From: Pseudomonadota bacterium
Lineage (GTDB): Bacteria > Pseudomonadota > Alphaproteobacteria > Rhodobacterales > Rhodobacteraceae
Length of the DNA: 64,000 nt
Reading direction: 5' to 3'
Assembly: GCA_020161615.1 (NCBI GenBank)
Contig: JAIUPD010000003.1
Coordinates: forward strand, 372,001-436,000
How positions within the stretch are numbered: position 1 is the first letter of the stretch; each line of letters begins with the position of its first letter. This document shows, piece after piece, positions 16,503 through 25,565 of this stretch. Below the pieces are notes generated by a model. It did no database searches. It saw only the letters and a list, made by a program, of their open reading frames with translations, and was not told the DNA's origin. A program made the position numbers and the translations under genes.

Positions 16503-18692
16503 TCAGGGTTTCTCGGGCGACTGCGGCGGCTGACCGGCGGTGTGCGCGGCATCGGCCATCAGATCGACGCCTTTCATGCGCATCTCGTGTTGGCGGTCCT
16601 TCTCGGAGTCGACGGCCTCTGCCTGGACCTTCATCTTGTCGACCTCCGCCCGGATCTGAGCGACCTGCACCTGCACTGGCGGCCCCTGGTTCGGGGCTTC
16701 GGCATCATCCGGCAGCTGCATGATCATCGACTCGAGCGTCCGGGCCTTCGGGAAGCCACGGATGCCGAACAATAGCAGCTCCTTGACCAGCTTCATTTCG
16801 AACATGCCGGTCGAGACCAGTGGAGCCAGGCGCTCGACGAACATGCTGAACGCCTGAATGAACTCCACCCGAAGCTGCTTGTCCTCCATCTCGTCGGCCA
16901 GAACCGTCGAATCCGTCTCGATGGAAACCGTGATCTTGCGCCCGACATCCGAGCGCAGGCGAGCATGCACCAGTTCCCAGGACGTGCCAGGAACCTCCGG
17001 CACCTCAGGGGGTTCGGGTGGCGGTGGCAGTTGCAGGCCCGCCCGCTGGGCCGTCTGATAGTCCTGCGCAACCATCTTGATCTGTTGCTGCACCATGGCA
17101 GCCTGCGCTGCGATCATAGCCCGATCCGCCTCGGTCATCGGCAGATCGAGCCCGGTGATGGATGCCAGTGTTTCGGTGTCGAAGTGCTCGACCCCGATCT
17201 CGATCATCAGGCGCAGCATGTCCCTGGCGTAGACGGCGATCTTGCGCTGCCTGTCCTTGAGCCGCAGCCCAGCGTATCGGCCCTTAAGATTCTGGGCTGT
17301 CGCAGTCTCCGTCGGATCGCCCTGGGCCCGCATGATGTCGCTGACGCCGGACGCCTCGAACATCGCGTTCTTGGCCTGCTCGCGAAGAAGGGCGAGTGCT
17401 TGCAGCGCCGCAACCATCTCCTGCAGCGGAAGCCATTGGATCGCATCCTTGATGCCGCCTTTCTGCATTAGCGACAGCCAGTTGGATACGGGCACCATCT
17501 GGCTCTTCCCGCTGAGCAACTGCTTGATCTGATCGGTTATCTCTCCGGGAAAGAGCCCGGAGACGCTAATGACGTTCAGGATTTCGCGCATCTTCTCGGT
17601 GGCGAGGTCGATCTCCTTGGCGCGCTGCTCGTAGTATTTGACATCCGGCCGGGGCGTCATCTGCTCGCCCTTGGTCGTCGCCAGCAGGGGCTTCGGCATC
17701 GGGTAGAAGCCCTCAAGCCCCAGCGGATCCGGCTCCTTGTCGAGGATGTCGTCTTTGAAGTTGGGACTCCACCAGATCACGGTGCCGCTCTCGCGGTTCC
17801 AGATCTCCCAGACCACAGCGGTGTCGAACGGGCTGGCACTGACCTCGCCGGTTTCGTCCTCCGACCGGTCGAAGGATGTCACGTCGCGGTCATCGTCGCT
17901 GATGCCTTTGGCGGTGTCCTGCATGCCCAGCCGGGTGAAGGCCATGCGAGCGCAGACCTCGCGCCCGAACCGCTTCTCCACCCGACTGCGCGTCATCGGA
18001 ATCTCAAAGGCCAGCCATGGCAGTTCATCCCACGAATGCCCACCGGCCAGCAGCAGCCGCCGCCATTCGGTGCCGCGCGCATAGACCCGCTCACTGGCCT
18101 TGGCTGCGACCTTCATGGTCACGCCAGCCTCGTCCTGAATCTCGACCTCGATGATGTCGGCGGCGTAATAGACCCGTCCGGCCCCGCGCCCGGTGATCAG
18201 CCAGTCGTCGCGAACGCGCTCCATCATGTCGTCGAAGCGCTCGGTATCGAGGATGTAAGCGGCGAGCCGTTGAGCGGCTTCGGCCGCCTGGAGGTCGGTC
18301 TCGTCGCTCTTGCCGTCGCCTCGCCAGCGGCGGCGAACCACCGGCTGCGGTGTTTCCGAATAGAGCATGGGCTTGAGGGTGTCGATGTTGGCGTGGATCA
18401 ACGCGGTCTTGTCGGTGATCCTGTCCTCGGGCTTCCCATTCGCACCCGGGTCCGTGTCCTCGCCGAAATAGAGGGTGTCGGCCTCCAGCGCCTCGACGCG
18501 CCAGCGTCGCTCATGGGCCAGCGCCGCAGTGATCTGCTTGTGCCAGAAGATCCAGTTCTCGTCCGGCCCGCGCTCCGATGCCTCCGTGTCGCTTTCCGGC
18601 AGGTAATCGCTCTCCGGCCCGCGCACGGGCTCATGCGGTTCCGCGTCGGACCCGTCTTGCCCTATCGTGGTGGCCGGCACGATCTCGCGCAT
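16503..18692 (-). CDS. Portal protein (P22-like)
   Basis: A 729-residue protein immediately downstream of the large terminase; its ATG overlaps the terminase stop. It has an acidic disordered first 40 residues, then the portal core (NIDTLKPMLYSETPQPVVRRR), a strand region with GRVYYAADIIEVEI, a helix with VSGLFPGEITDQIKQLL, and a long C-terminal helical barrel (IKMVAQDYQTAQRAG and ARTLESMIMQLP). Length and order match P22-type portals, which form the dodecameric DNA channel at one capsid vertex. Confidence 0.85.
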   Translation of the reverse strand: MREIVPATTIGQDGSDAEPHEPVRGPESDYLPESDTEASERGPDENWIFWHKQITAALAHERRWRVEALEADTLYFGEDTDPGANGKPEDRITDKTALIHANIDTLKPMLYSETPQPVVRRRWRGDGKSDETDLQAAEAAQRLAAYILDTERFDDMMERVRDDWLITGRGAGRVYYAADIIEVEIQDEAGVTMKVAAKASERVYARGTEWRRLLLAGGHSWDELPWLAFEIPMTRSRVEKRFGREVCARMAFTRLGMQDTAKGISDDDRDVTSFDRSEDETGEVSASPFDTAVVWEIWNRESGTVIWWSPNFKDDILDKEPDPLGLEGFYPMPKPLLATTKGEQMTPRPDVKYYEQRAKEIDLATEKMREILNVISVSGLFPGEITDQIKQLLSGKSQMVPVSNWLSLMQKGGIKDAIQWLPLQEMVAALQALALLREQAKNAMFEASGVSDIMRAQGDPTETATAQNLKGRYAGLRLKDRQRKIAVYARDMLRLMIEIGVEHFDTETLASITGLDLPMTEADRAMIAAQAAMVQQQIKMVAQDYQTAQRAGLQLPPPPEPPEVPEVPGTSWELVHARLRSDVGRKITVSIETDSTVLADEMEDKQLRVEFIQAFSMFVERLAPLVSTGMFEMKLVKELLLFGIRGFPKARTLESMIMQLPDDAEAPNQGPPVQVQVAQIRAEVDKMKVQAEAVDSEKDRQHEMRMKGVDLMADAAHTAGQPPQSPEKP

Positions 18693-20245
18693 CAGTCGCG
18701 CCTCCTGCTCATCTGAAGCTCATGGGCAGACCATAGGTCGTCGAGGGTCTGCTCGTGCGGCGTTTTCGGGGGCGGGGCCGTGCCCTGAATGATCCGGTCG
18801 ATACCGCGGGCAAAGAGCGAGGCGGTGTCCACAGTGTCGTCGTGCTTGCCACCCGGGAATTGCAGCAACTCCGTCACGAAGGCATCGAGCGCCGCCACCT
18901 GGTCCGCATTCAACGTCTCGCGGCGCGGCAGGAACATCTTGCCCATGGCGGCCATGCCGAGAAGCACCTGCGCCTTGGCCTCCTTCTTGGGCGAGGAGGT
19001 GATCTGCACGCGGTCGATGTAGAGCCGTTCGCGCTGCAAGGTTTGATTCAGGAAAGGGCCCACGGACTTGATGATCTGGCCGCTCTCCTCGAACCACCTG
19101 GTCGGCTTCCATTTCCGCATCAGCCGCACGAGCTCGGACGCCCACCGTTCCGCCGTGAACCGCCCGCGCCAGATGTCCATGAGGTAGAAATTCCAGTCGT
19201 CGTCGACGGCCCAGACCATGTGCACGGTGAAGTCGGGATCGCGCGCACCGGCCTCGGCCGTGACCGCGTAATCGCTCGACCCGTAGAAGGCGAGGCGCGT
19301 GAGATCGAGAGACGGGCCCCAGGTCTGCTCGACATGCGCGGCGGAGAACATCAGGCCTGTTTCTGGCGTCGGGCGCTGCTGGTAGAGGGCCGACCAGTTG
19401 AAGCCGCCGCGGATGCGCTCCGGTCCCAGCTGCTCCTCTCCGAATTCCTCCGGCCAGAGCCATTCGCCGATCTTGCGGCCCAGCGGGTCGTCCTCGCGGT
19501 TCGCCATTGCTGGGAGGCAGAGCACATACCAAGGCTCGCCAGTCTCCCGGTCCCGGATCCACCCGCTCTCCCCGTCCCAATTCTCCGGCAGGATGCGGCC
19601 CGCAGGATCATCCATATGCCAGCGGGTAAAGGTCATCAGCTGCTTGCGGCGGCCCTGAAGGCGGGTGCGCATGTCGGTGATGTAGTTGTTCCAGACCTTG
19701 TTGCGCTGCTCCGGCGACATCGCCATCTCGCGGCCCTTCACGATGTCATCCATGAACAGCCAGTCGGCCGGGCGGCCGTGGGTGTTGCCTGCCATCGAGC
19801 CGAAGCCGTTCAGCTCGCCGCCGGCCGTGGTCTTCCAGCGCCCCTTGGCCTGGGAATCCGGGGCCAGCTCGACGCTATCGAATGGCCATTCCGGCATCCG
19901 CAGGTAATTCCTGATGGCGCCGCCGATCTCCTCGGAATACTCGCCGGTGTGCGTCACGATCATCTCGTAGGCCTTGGGGTGGCGGCCGAGGATCCAGGCG
20001 GGGAAGAGCTTTGAGACGGTCAGCGTTTTCGCGTGCCGCGGGGGCTCGAACAGCATCGCCCGATCGATCTTGTCCTCCTCCATCGCCTGACACAGAGCGG
20101 CGACCTTGCGGATATGCCGCGGCGGCAGAAACCCGGTCATGCGCATGTAGAAGGCCAGGAAACTCTCCCTGGCCCGGCGCCTGTCGATCTCGTCCTCGAT
20201 CCGCAGCAGTTCCAGCTGCTCGTCTCTGGTCAGGGGTTTCGTCAT
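18692..20245 (-). CDS. Terminase large subunit
   Basis: A 517-residue protein, start chosen at the ATG at 20245 (GAGG 8 bases upstream, no clash with the previous gene). ATPase motifs: variant Walker A EPPRHAKT (67-74) and Walker B LFMDD (163-167), with TFTRWHMDDP as motif III region. The nuclease half has SSDYAV as the first acidic strand and KHDDTVD as the last metal-binding pair. It powers DNA packaging and cuts the concatemer, working with the small subunit encoded upstream and the portal encoded downstream. Confidence 0.93.
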   Translation of the reverse strand: MTKPLTRDEQLELLRIEDEIDRRRARESFLAFYMRMTGFLPPRHIRKVAALCQAMEEDKIDRAMLFEPPRHAKTLTVSKLFPAWILGRHPKAYEMIVTHTGEYSEEIGGAIRNYLRMPEWPFDSVELAPDSQAKGRWKTTAGGELNGFGSMAGNTHGRPADWLFMDDIVKGREMAMSPEQRNKVWNNYITDMRTRLQGRRKQLMTFTRWHMDDPAGRILPENWDGESGWIRDRETGEPWYVLCLPAMANREDDPLGRKIGEWLWPEEFGEEQLGPERIRGGFNWSALYQQRPTPETGLMFSAAHVEQTWGPSLDLTRLAFYGSSDYAVTAEAGARDPDFTVHMVWAVDDDWNFYLMDIWRGRFTAERWASELVRLMRKWKPTRWFEESGQIIKSVGPFLNQTLQRERLYIDRVQITSSPKKEAKAQVLLGMAAMGKMFLPRRETLNADQVAALDAFVTELLQFPGGKHDDTVDTASLFARGIDRIIQGTAPPPKTPHEQTLDDLWSAHELQMSRRRD

Positions 20246-20259
20246 CGCCGCGCCCTCGG

Positions 20260-20481
20260 TCAGCTGTGGGGCCGCCTCCCCTCTTCCGCCCATATCGCCC
20301 GGCGCTTCCATGCCGCCAGGTTCTTGATCTGGATGGCCATGACACCCATGACCGGACAACCCGCCATCTCGGCGACCTCGGCCGCATGGACCCGCACCGC
20401 TTCGTTGACCTCAGCCACGCTGCGAGCTCCGCGCAGCGCATCCTTGATGGCTTCGACCCTGGCGACTTGCTCCGCGGTCAT
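20260..20481 (-). CDS. Hypothetical phage protein (73 aa)
   Basis: Small helical protein (MTAEQVARVEAIKDALRG...) with a C-terminal basic stretch KNLAAWKRRAIW. ATG overlaps the preceding stop by four bases. Between terminase small and large subunit genes; no recognisable family. Confidence 0.6.
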   Translation of the reverse strand: MTAEQVARVEAIKDALRGARSVAEVNEAVRVHAAEVAEMAGCPVMGVMAIQIKNLAAWKRRAIWAEEGRRPHS

Positions 20482-20711
20482 GGCCGATCACCGAGCGGCC
20501 CACTGCCATGCAGCACGCCGTCGATGGTCAGGCCGGGCAGGCGCGCGAGGTTGTCGTTGACCACCTGCTCAGGATCGGACCCATGCAGCGTGATGCAGTA
20601 GCGCCCGCCGTCCGGGCCGGTGTAGCTGCAAGCCCAGGGCGTCAGGGGGCCGATGGCGAGCGGGCTGCGGTCCTCGGCAGCGATGCGGCGCAGGGCGGCG
20701 AAGTCGTTCAT
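20478..20711 (-). CDS. Hypothetical phage protein (77 aa)
   Basis: Start at the ATG at 20711, overlapping the upstream stop. Contains TPWACSYTGPDGGRYCITLHG, a beta hairpin with two cysteines, then a helix (DPEQVVNDNLARL). Function not recognised; part of the packaging-gene block. Confidence 0.6.
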   Translation of the reverse strand: MNDFAALRRIAAEDRSPLAIGPLTPWACSYTGPDGGRYCITLHGSDPEQVVNDNLARLPGLTIDGVLHGSGPLGDRP

Positions 20712-20992
20712 GGGCTCACCGCATCGACGTAACGCCAGTTGCCCGGCAACTCGCAGCGCAGCACCGCCGATCCGCGAAAACCACACGGGCGTCGCCCCAT
20801 GATCACCTGGGTGTCGCCTTGGCGCGACGTGAAGAGAATCGCACCGCCGATGAAACGATCAGCCTCCACTAATTCGCAGAAGGTCGCGAAATCCGGCATC
20901 TCCGTTTCAATGATCTGGAACCGCGGTGCGCGCGCATGCCCATCCTCGCTTTCCCTTTCGAACCACACCTTCACGATAGTCCCTGCCATCAT
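20708..20992 (-). CDS. Hypothetical phage protein (94 aa)
   Basis: Mixed alpha/beta small protein: VKVWFERES strand, EMPDFATFCELVEADRFI helix, then ILFTSRQGDTQVIMGRRP. Overlaps the small terminase stop by four bases. No family recognised. Confidence 0.6.
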   Translation of the reverse strand: MMAGTIVKVWFERESEDGHARAPRFQIIETEMPDFATFCELVEADRFIGGAILFTSRQGDTQVIMGRRPCGFRGSAVLRCELPGNWRYVDAVSP

Positions 20993-21546
20993 CCTTCCTC
21001 TGCCTTGCGACGCGCCACCAGCGCAGCACGACGCTCCGCCAGCTCATCGTCCGTGAGATCCGTGAATGTCTGCACCCCGATGGGCCCGCCGTCCTTCCCG
21101 GTCAGTTCACGCTTGTCGACCAGCCCGAGCTTCCGTGCCACGATGGCGGGATTGAGGAGCCCGGCGGCCGCACCTTCCAGCTGCTGCGAGGCAATGATCT
21201 CTTCGACCGCCTCGATTGTCTCGGCGAGGTCCGCCCGCTCGCTCCGCCAGTCCCTCCACGCCCGGCTGGTGACGCCGATGAAGATCGACAGCGCCTCGAT
21301 GCTCATCACTCGCATCTTGCTGACCTCCGTGTGAACCGGCTTCCCCTCGTACTGAAATGCCTTGGCCTCTTTCAGCGGGTTGCCCTCGCACCATTCGAAG
21401 TACTCGAAGCAGGCATCCCAGAGATCCTGGGCGGTCTCGAACTTGCGCGGCGGGCCGGTGAAGGCCTTGCGCCTGCGCCACAGCTGGTTGCCGGTCGGAA
21501 AGCGCGTTTCATGCGACGGGTTCCAGTCGTCGGTGGCGTCGATCAT
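20989..21546 (-). CDS. Terminase small subunit / DNA-packaging protein
   Basis: A 185-residue protein starting at the ATG at 21546. Residues 15-60 (FPTGNQLWRRR...LWDACFEYFEWCEGNPL) and 80-110 (SIEALSIFIGVTSRAWRDW) form an HTH-like DNA-binding part, and the C-terminus has NPAIVARKLGLVDKRE, typical of phage packaging proteins that recognise pac/cos sites. Three small genes separate it from the large subunit. It is thought to form a ring that recruits the large subunit to phage DNA. Confidence 0.8.
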   Translation of the reverse strand: MIDATDDWNPSHETRFPTGNQLWRRRKAFTGPPRKFETAQDLWDACFEYFEWCEGNPLKEAKAFQYEGKPVHTEVSKMRVMSIEALSIFIGVTSRAWRDWRSERADLAETIEAVEEIIASQQLEGAAAGLLNPAIVARKLGLVDKRELTGKDGGPIGVQTFTDLTDDELAERRAALVARRKAEEG

Positions 21547-22406
21547 CCCAGAACCTCCTCTCCACGCGGGGACAGGCCCCAGCCCTTGATCTCCTGCGGG
21601 GCGACCAGGCCCTTGCTTTTCAGCGATGCCAGGATCGTTCCGGCCACTGCATCGGAATTTCCGAGCGACGAGCTGACGGCGTTGCGGATCGCGCGGGTGA
21701 TGCTTGTGTCGTGGTCGCGGTCTCGGATGGCGATCAGCGCCCGCCATTCCGAGGGCGTCACGATGCCCCGGATGATGCCCATGGGCCCTGCCGGCGCCTC
21801 GGTCCTGGTGGCGATGTATGTCCAGCCCGTCGCGGCCGCGGTGCGGAACCGATGCGATGTCGGGATCACGCAGCGCGCCTCCTGCAGGATCGTCACCACC
21901 TCAGCCACGTCGTTGAGATCCGGGCTCTCCGTCCGATCTGAGGCCAGCGTGCCGATGTGGTAGATGCAGGCATCCCGAGGCGATGCGTCCTGCACCCAGC
22001 GCCCCAGGCTCTCGATGTCCCAGACGGTCTTGCGAACTGGGGGCCCGCCAGTCACATCGGCCCTGCGAAGATTTCTTCGCGGCGTATCGTCGCCGCGTCG
22101 GATCAGCGCCATGGCCTCGGAATTCCTTACAGAAATTGTCGTCAGGCCCGTATCGACCCGGCGCGCAATAAGCCCGCGCCCCTCGATCAGCGCCAGGAAC
22201 CGCTGCACACGCGCCGCGGTCCACCCGAACTCGGAGGCCATGGATCGCACGGAGGCGGTGAATTCGCCCGGCGCGTGCATCCGACCGTGGATAACCGTCC
22301 CACCGTGGCTGCACCGATGGATGATCCAGAGCCACGCCTCGCGCTGGCTCATAGGCTCGGGCCGAAAGATGGGGGTATCCCAGATGTTGCGCATGGTGGC
22401 TGTCAT
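21543..22406 (-). CDS. Winged-helix phage protein (replication/regulatory)
   Basis: A 287-residue protein. Residues 18-75 (MSQREAWLWIIHRCSHG, then SMASEFGWTAARVQRFLALI) form a winged helix-turn-helix like those of phage replication initiators (O/DnaD-type). The middle (TVWDIESLGRWVQ...) and C-terminal part (TSITRAIRNAVSSSL...LKSKGLVAPQE) look like a second winged-helix. It may regulate or initiate replication, or bind near the packaging start; undecided. Overlaps both neighbours by four bases. Confidence 0.6.
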   Translation of the reverse strand: MTATMRNIWDTPIFRPEPMSQREAWLWIIHRCSHGGTVIHGRMHAPGEFTASVRSMASEFGWTAARVQRFLALIEGRGLIARRVDTGLTTISVRNSEAMALIRRGDDTPRRNLRRADVTGGPPVRKTVWDIESLGRWVQDASPRDACIYHIGTLASDRTESPDLNDVAEVVTILQEARCVIPTSHRFRTAAATGWTYIATRTEAPAGPMGIIRGIVTPSEWRALIAIRDRDHDTSITRAIRNAVSSSLGNSDAVAGTILASLKSKGLVAPQEIKGWGLSPRGEEVLG

Positions 22407-22642
22407 CCCCGGTCATGCCTCTTACTGGCCTGCCGCAGCACAGGGTCCTCGCGCCATTGCCGGGCGCAGCGGATGGCGCCGACACGCGGGGCGGTGGCCT
22501 GCCGGTCGTCGCGGGGCAGATCGCCCAGCCTCGGCGGCGGGGCAGCGGCCGATACCGGGCGGGCCGGGTTGGCGTCCCCGCAGCCGCTGACGCTGATCTG
22601 GGGGACGGTGATCGTGGTCTTGTTGATCGATGGTCGGGTCAT
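22403..22642 (-). CDS. Hypothetical phage protein (79 aa)
   Basis: Pro/Arg-rich protein whose C-terminus (VGAIRCARQWREDPVLRQ) is basic. Overlaps adjacent genes by four bases. No domain recognised. Confidence 0.5.
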   Translation of the reverse strand: MTRPSINKTTITVPQISVSGCGDANPARPVSAAAPPPRLGDLPRDDRQATAPRVGAIRCARQWREDPVLRQASKRHDRG

Positions 22643-22908
22643 GGCGCTATCCCCTTCCTGATGTACTCGGCCAGCTCGTCAGCGAAAGCCGGCCCGCAGC
22701 GTTCCACGGCCCAGGCTCTGGCGGCCTTCGCGATGGCTTCGCGGTCCGAGGCTCGGATGTCGTCGAGCTGGTCGCGATTGAACAGCGGGCCGATCTGGGT
22801 TGGTTCCGGGCGCGGCTGGCCGATCTGTAGCGTGGACCGCTGGCTCCTGGTCGGGTCGGGGCCGAGACCGCCGACAGGGATGATGCGGCCAACAGTGTAA
22901 TCGCTCAT
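22639..22908 (-). CDS. Hypothetical phage protein (89 aa)
   Basis: Start chosen at the ATG at 22908, overlapping the upstream stop. N-terminal strand (YTVGRIIPVGGLG), Pro-rich linker, then a helix (DREAIAKAARAWAVERCG). Function unknown. Confidence 0.55.
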   Translation of the reverse strand: MSDYTVGRIIPVGGLGPDPTRSQRSTLQIGQPRPEPTQIGPLFNRDQLDDIRASDREAIAKAARAWAVERCGPAFADELAEYIRKGIAP

Positions 22909-23291
22909 GCCAGCGTCCCCCGGTAGGCATGGAGGATGGCGAGGAGCCATGCTCGGGCCTCAATCTCTGTGTCGCCCACGCCGACAATCGGGCCAGAGGG
23001 CGACCAGATCGAAACCCTGATGCCGCATTCTGGCGCGGTTGCATCAACGTCGCGGGTGTATCCCGGCAGCAGCGCACCATGAAGCGCCTTGGCTGCGTCG
23101 AGGGAGCCGTGGTAGGCGGCGATGATCGTGTGGAGGGTCATCGCTTCTCCGTCGAAAATCTCGACCGGAAAGGCTCTGGAATTGACTCCGAGGTCTTGAA
23201 GCACCAGCCTCCCGGCTTCGATTAGCCCGACGAGGTTTTCCAGCGCCTCGGCCTGCCTCGGGCCTCCGTGGATGCGGATCACGCCGCTCAT
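22905..23291 (-). CDS. Hypothetical phage protein (128 aa)
   Basis: Alpha/beta protein beginning MSGVIRIHGGPRQAEALENLV; the C-terminus (GPIVGVGDTEIEARAWLLAILHAY) reads like many small phage proteins with a terminal amphipathic helix. Start at 23291 forms an ATGA overlap with the preceding stop. No family named. Confidence 0.6.
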   Translation of the reverse strand: MSGVIRIHGGPRQAEALENLVGLIEAGRLVLQDLGVNSRAFPVEIFDGEAMTLHTIIAAYHGSLDAAKALHGALLPGYTRDVDATAPECGIRVSIWSPSGPIVGVGDTEIEARAWLLAILHAYRGTLA

Positions 23292-23614
23292 CACATCACC
23301 TCCAGCGGCCCGGCAGGCTCTACGCGCTTCGGCGCCACCACGGGCAGGCTTTCCGCCCGGTCGATCATCTCGCGCAGGGCCTTGGGGCGGCGGATGCGGT
23401 AGCGAATGATACGGGTCGCATATTTGTTGAAGCCTGGGACAAGCTTCACGGACCATTGCCAGTCCCATGAGAAGCCTCCTCCAAGTCCTGCTGTCACGAC
23501 AAATATCTCGCGACTCCCATCCGAGTGGACATCCTCGACCATGACTACGGTTCCGACTGGCACCGGCAGCCCCTTGCCGTCATGCTTGACCCACGGCCCC
23601 CACTCGTCGCTCAT
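23291..23614 (-). CDS. Hypothetical phage protein (107 aa)
   Basis: Beta-rich N-terminus starting MSDEWGPWVKHDGKGLPVPVG, then VMVEDVHSDGSREIFVVTAG, SWDWQW and a basic segment (IIRYRIRRPKALREMI). The WVKHDGKGLPVPVGT start recurs in small phage proteins of unknown role. Coupled to both neighbours. Confidence 0.65.
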   Translation of the reverse strand: MSDEWGPWVKHDGKGLPVPVGTVVMVEDVHSDGSREIFVVTAGLGGGFSWDWQWSVKLVPGFNKYATRIIRYRIRRPKALREMIDRAESLPVVAPKRVEPAGPLEVM

Positions 23615-24075
23615 GCTTCACCCCCGAAACGCTTCGGTTCCGCGGTGACGAAGCCGCGCTCGGCGCGATCCTCGCCGTAGACCTCGCGGATGATTTCCTG
23701 CGCACGGCCGGGCGCCACGGGGGCGCGTGCCGGTTCCTGCGCCCGCCTCATCGGCACGATGCTGGGCCGCGGGCGCCGATCCATGGCGATGCGGTAGAGC
23801 GCCCCGGCATCAGGCTTGATGAGCAACCCGCGCTCGCTGCGCGGCCCGGTGCGCTGGTACTCGACCCAGGCGGCAAGGAGCTCGTCGTGGCTCAGCGGCG
23901 CCAGGGTCTCGACCCATGCCTCACGCTCCATCGCCTCTACGGCGTCCGGCACGTCCTCGCGCCAGAACTGGTTCAGGATCGCCCGGACACGGACGGCGAT
24001 CTTGCCGCGATGGGCCTGCTTCTGCTCGCTGGTCAGGGCATAGTACCCCGCCGGCCTGTCGATCTCGTTCATCAC
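23611..24075 (-). CDS. Hypothetical phage protein next to the DUF1376 gene (154 aa)
   Basis: Helical protein with ALTSEQKQAHRGKIAVRVRAIL and LSHDELLAAWVEYQRTGPRSERGLLI, and a basic C-terminal half. Its position directly after the DUF1376 replication protein suggests a helicase-loader-like or replication accessory role, as such pairs are common in temperate phages. No P-loop is present, so a DnaC-type loader is excluded. Confidence 0.55.
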   Translation of the reverse strand: MMNEIDRPAGYYALTSEQKQAHRGKIAVRVRAILNQFWREDVPDAVEAMEREAWVETLAPLSHDELLAAWVEYQRTGPRSERGLLIKPDAGALYRIAMDRRPRPSIVPMRRAQEPARAPVAPGRAQEIIREVYGEDRAERGFVTAEPKRFGGEA

Positions 24076-25022
24076 CCAAATCCCTTCGCTGTCCCGTGCA
24101 CTGCGGCATCGACGATGCGCCGCTCTCGCTCCTCAGCCTCGATCCTGCGCTGGTCCCGCTGATCGTAGGCTGGCCGCCCCGTTTGCTGCGGCGAACCGCC
24201 GTTTTGAGGCCGGACTGGAACGACTGCGGGTGCCGAGAGCGCGCCGCTGAGCTCCTGCATGGCCCTGGTGAAATACCGGAACGTGCTGGGCGGCGACCTG
24301 CCCGCGCTGATCCGCTTGACCTCGGCGACGATCACCTCCTCGGTCATGCCGGGCAGATCGAGCCATCGGCTTGCCTCGGCCATGTCAGCTTGCGTCCCGA
24401 CCACCCGGCACGATGGCCCGGTGATGCCGGTGACCGGATTGCCGCCCATGGCCTCGATGATGCGCTCTCGGAAGGTCAGCGCCCCCGGCGGCTCGCGCTC
24501 GGACGCGCGCGTATCAGCATCACCATCTAATGTTGGGTTGTTGGGTTGTTGGGAAGGATAGTACCGCGGATCATCCGTTGGATTATCCGCGGATTGATGT
24601 GGTTTGTTATTTTTCAACTGCTTATCGGATTTTTCGCCGTTTTCGTCGGATCGCTCGTTGCTTCCCTGAGGTTTTGCATAAGCACCTCTTTTTCTGTCAG
24701 ACTGCTTTTGCACCTCAGTCTCGACGTACTCGGCCTCCTGTCTCAGACGCTTCGACACGAGGACATCACCCTCCGCCTTGAGGAAGTCGCGAAGCACGGG
24801 GCCAACCCTGGATTTCCATAGGCGCAGCGAGACACGGCACACCCGAGCTAGGCGCGTGTCGTCGTTCGGGAAGTCGCAGGACTCGCGCGTCCACATCGCC
24901 ATGAGCAGCAGCATGTACGCACCGATCTCATCCGCTTCGAGGTGTTGCGTGTCGCGCTGGAACGCATCGACCCACAAGGGGCACGGTCTCTTGGCGCGTG
25001 AGGCTTTGGCATTGAAGGCCAT
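24072..25022 (-). CDS. DUF1376 (YdaU-like) phage replication protein
   Basis: A 316-residue protein. Residues 12-85 (CPLWVDAFQRDTQHLEADEI, then MLLLMAMWTRESCDFPNDD) match the DUF1376 winged-helix found in phage replication initiators. A polar linker (about 110-180) with AT-richer codons (Asn/Lys/Gln) follows, then a second helical domain (FRERIIEAMGG..., EVIVAEVKRISAGR) and a charged tail. Likely binds the phage origin or recruits host helicase. The AT-rich linker differs from the rest of the operon and could itself hold origin-like DNA (about 24,520-24,720). Confidence 0.75.
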   Translation of the reverse strand: MAFNAKASRAKRPCPLWVDAFQRDTQHLEADEIGAYMLLLMAMWTRESCDFPNDDTRLARVCRVSLRLWKSRVGPVLRDFLKAEGDVLVSKRLRQEAEYVETEVQKQSDRKRGAYAKPQGSNERSDENGEKSDKQLKNNKPHQSADNPTDDPRYYPSQQPNNPTLDGDADTRASEREPPGALTFRERIIEAMGGNPVTGITGPSCRVVGTQADMAEASRWLDLPGMTEEVIVAEVKRISAGRSPPSTFRYFTRAMQELSGALSAPAVVPVRPQNGGSPQQTGRPAYDQRDQRRIEAEERERRIVDAAVHGTAKGFG

Positions 25023-25564
25023 CAGAAATCACCCCGCTCGTGCTTCCGCCAGCATACGCCGCAGAAATACTTGAACCGCTGGGGGTCGCTGTAAGGGATC
25101 TTGCTCCACGCGATGCTGACGGCATCGAGACAGGCTTCTTTCCCGATCTCCCGGACAAACCTTCGAGCGCTCTGGATGCGCGTGATCGACGTGCCTTTGG
25201 ATGATCCCGGGATCAGGGCATCAAGAACCTGCCAGGCGTCGTCCTCTATTCGATCCCGAATCGCCTGCATGATTGCCGCGTACCCTTGCAGCTGCGCTTC
25301 ACGCTCAGCCGCTTCGACCGCACGGTCTTCGAGGCTCTTGGGCGCTGAGGAAAGCAGGCGCGCGCCTTTTCCGAGATTGCAATGCTCACAGGCGGTTACG
25401 AGGTTGTCCTCGTCATTCGTGCCGCCCTTCGCGACGGGATGGATGTGGTCGACATGAAGGATTACCGCGGGCGGATGAGCGCCGCAGTATTGGCAGGTGA
25501 ACTTGTCCCGCTTGAACACCTCGAACCTGGTGGTCTTCGATATTCCGATCCTGCGTCCCGACAC
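25022..25564 (-). CDS. HNH endonuclease
   Basis: A 180-residue protein. Start chosen at the GTG at 25564, just after the preceding stop and with GGGGG six bases upstream; a longer ATG start would overlap that gene by 90 bp. Residues 6-70 hold the HNH core: TTRFEVFKRDKFTCQYCG, HVDHIHPVAKGG, then NLVTACEHCNLGKG, with CxxC pairs holding zinc. The C-terminal half is helical with a further CGVCWRKH motif. Phage HNH enzymes often act with terminase or as free-standing nucleases. Confidence 0.85.
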   Translation of the reverse strand: MSGRRIGISKTTRFEVFKRDKFTCQYCGAHPPAVILHVDHIHPVAKGGTNDEDNLVTACEHCNLGKGARLLSSAPKSLEDRAVEAAEREAQLQGYAAIMQAIRDRIEDDAWQVLDALIPGSSKGTSITRIQSARRFVREIGKEACLDAVSIAWSKIPYSDPQRFKYFCGVCWRKHERGDF

Positions 25565-25565
25565 C

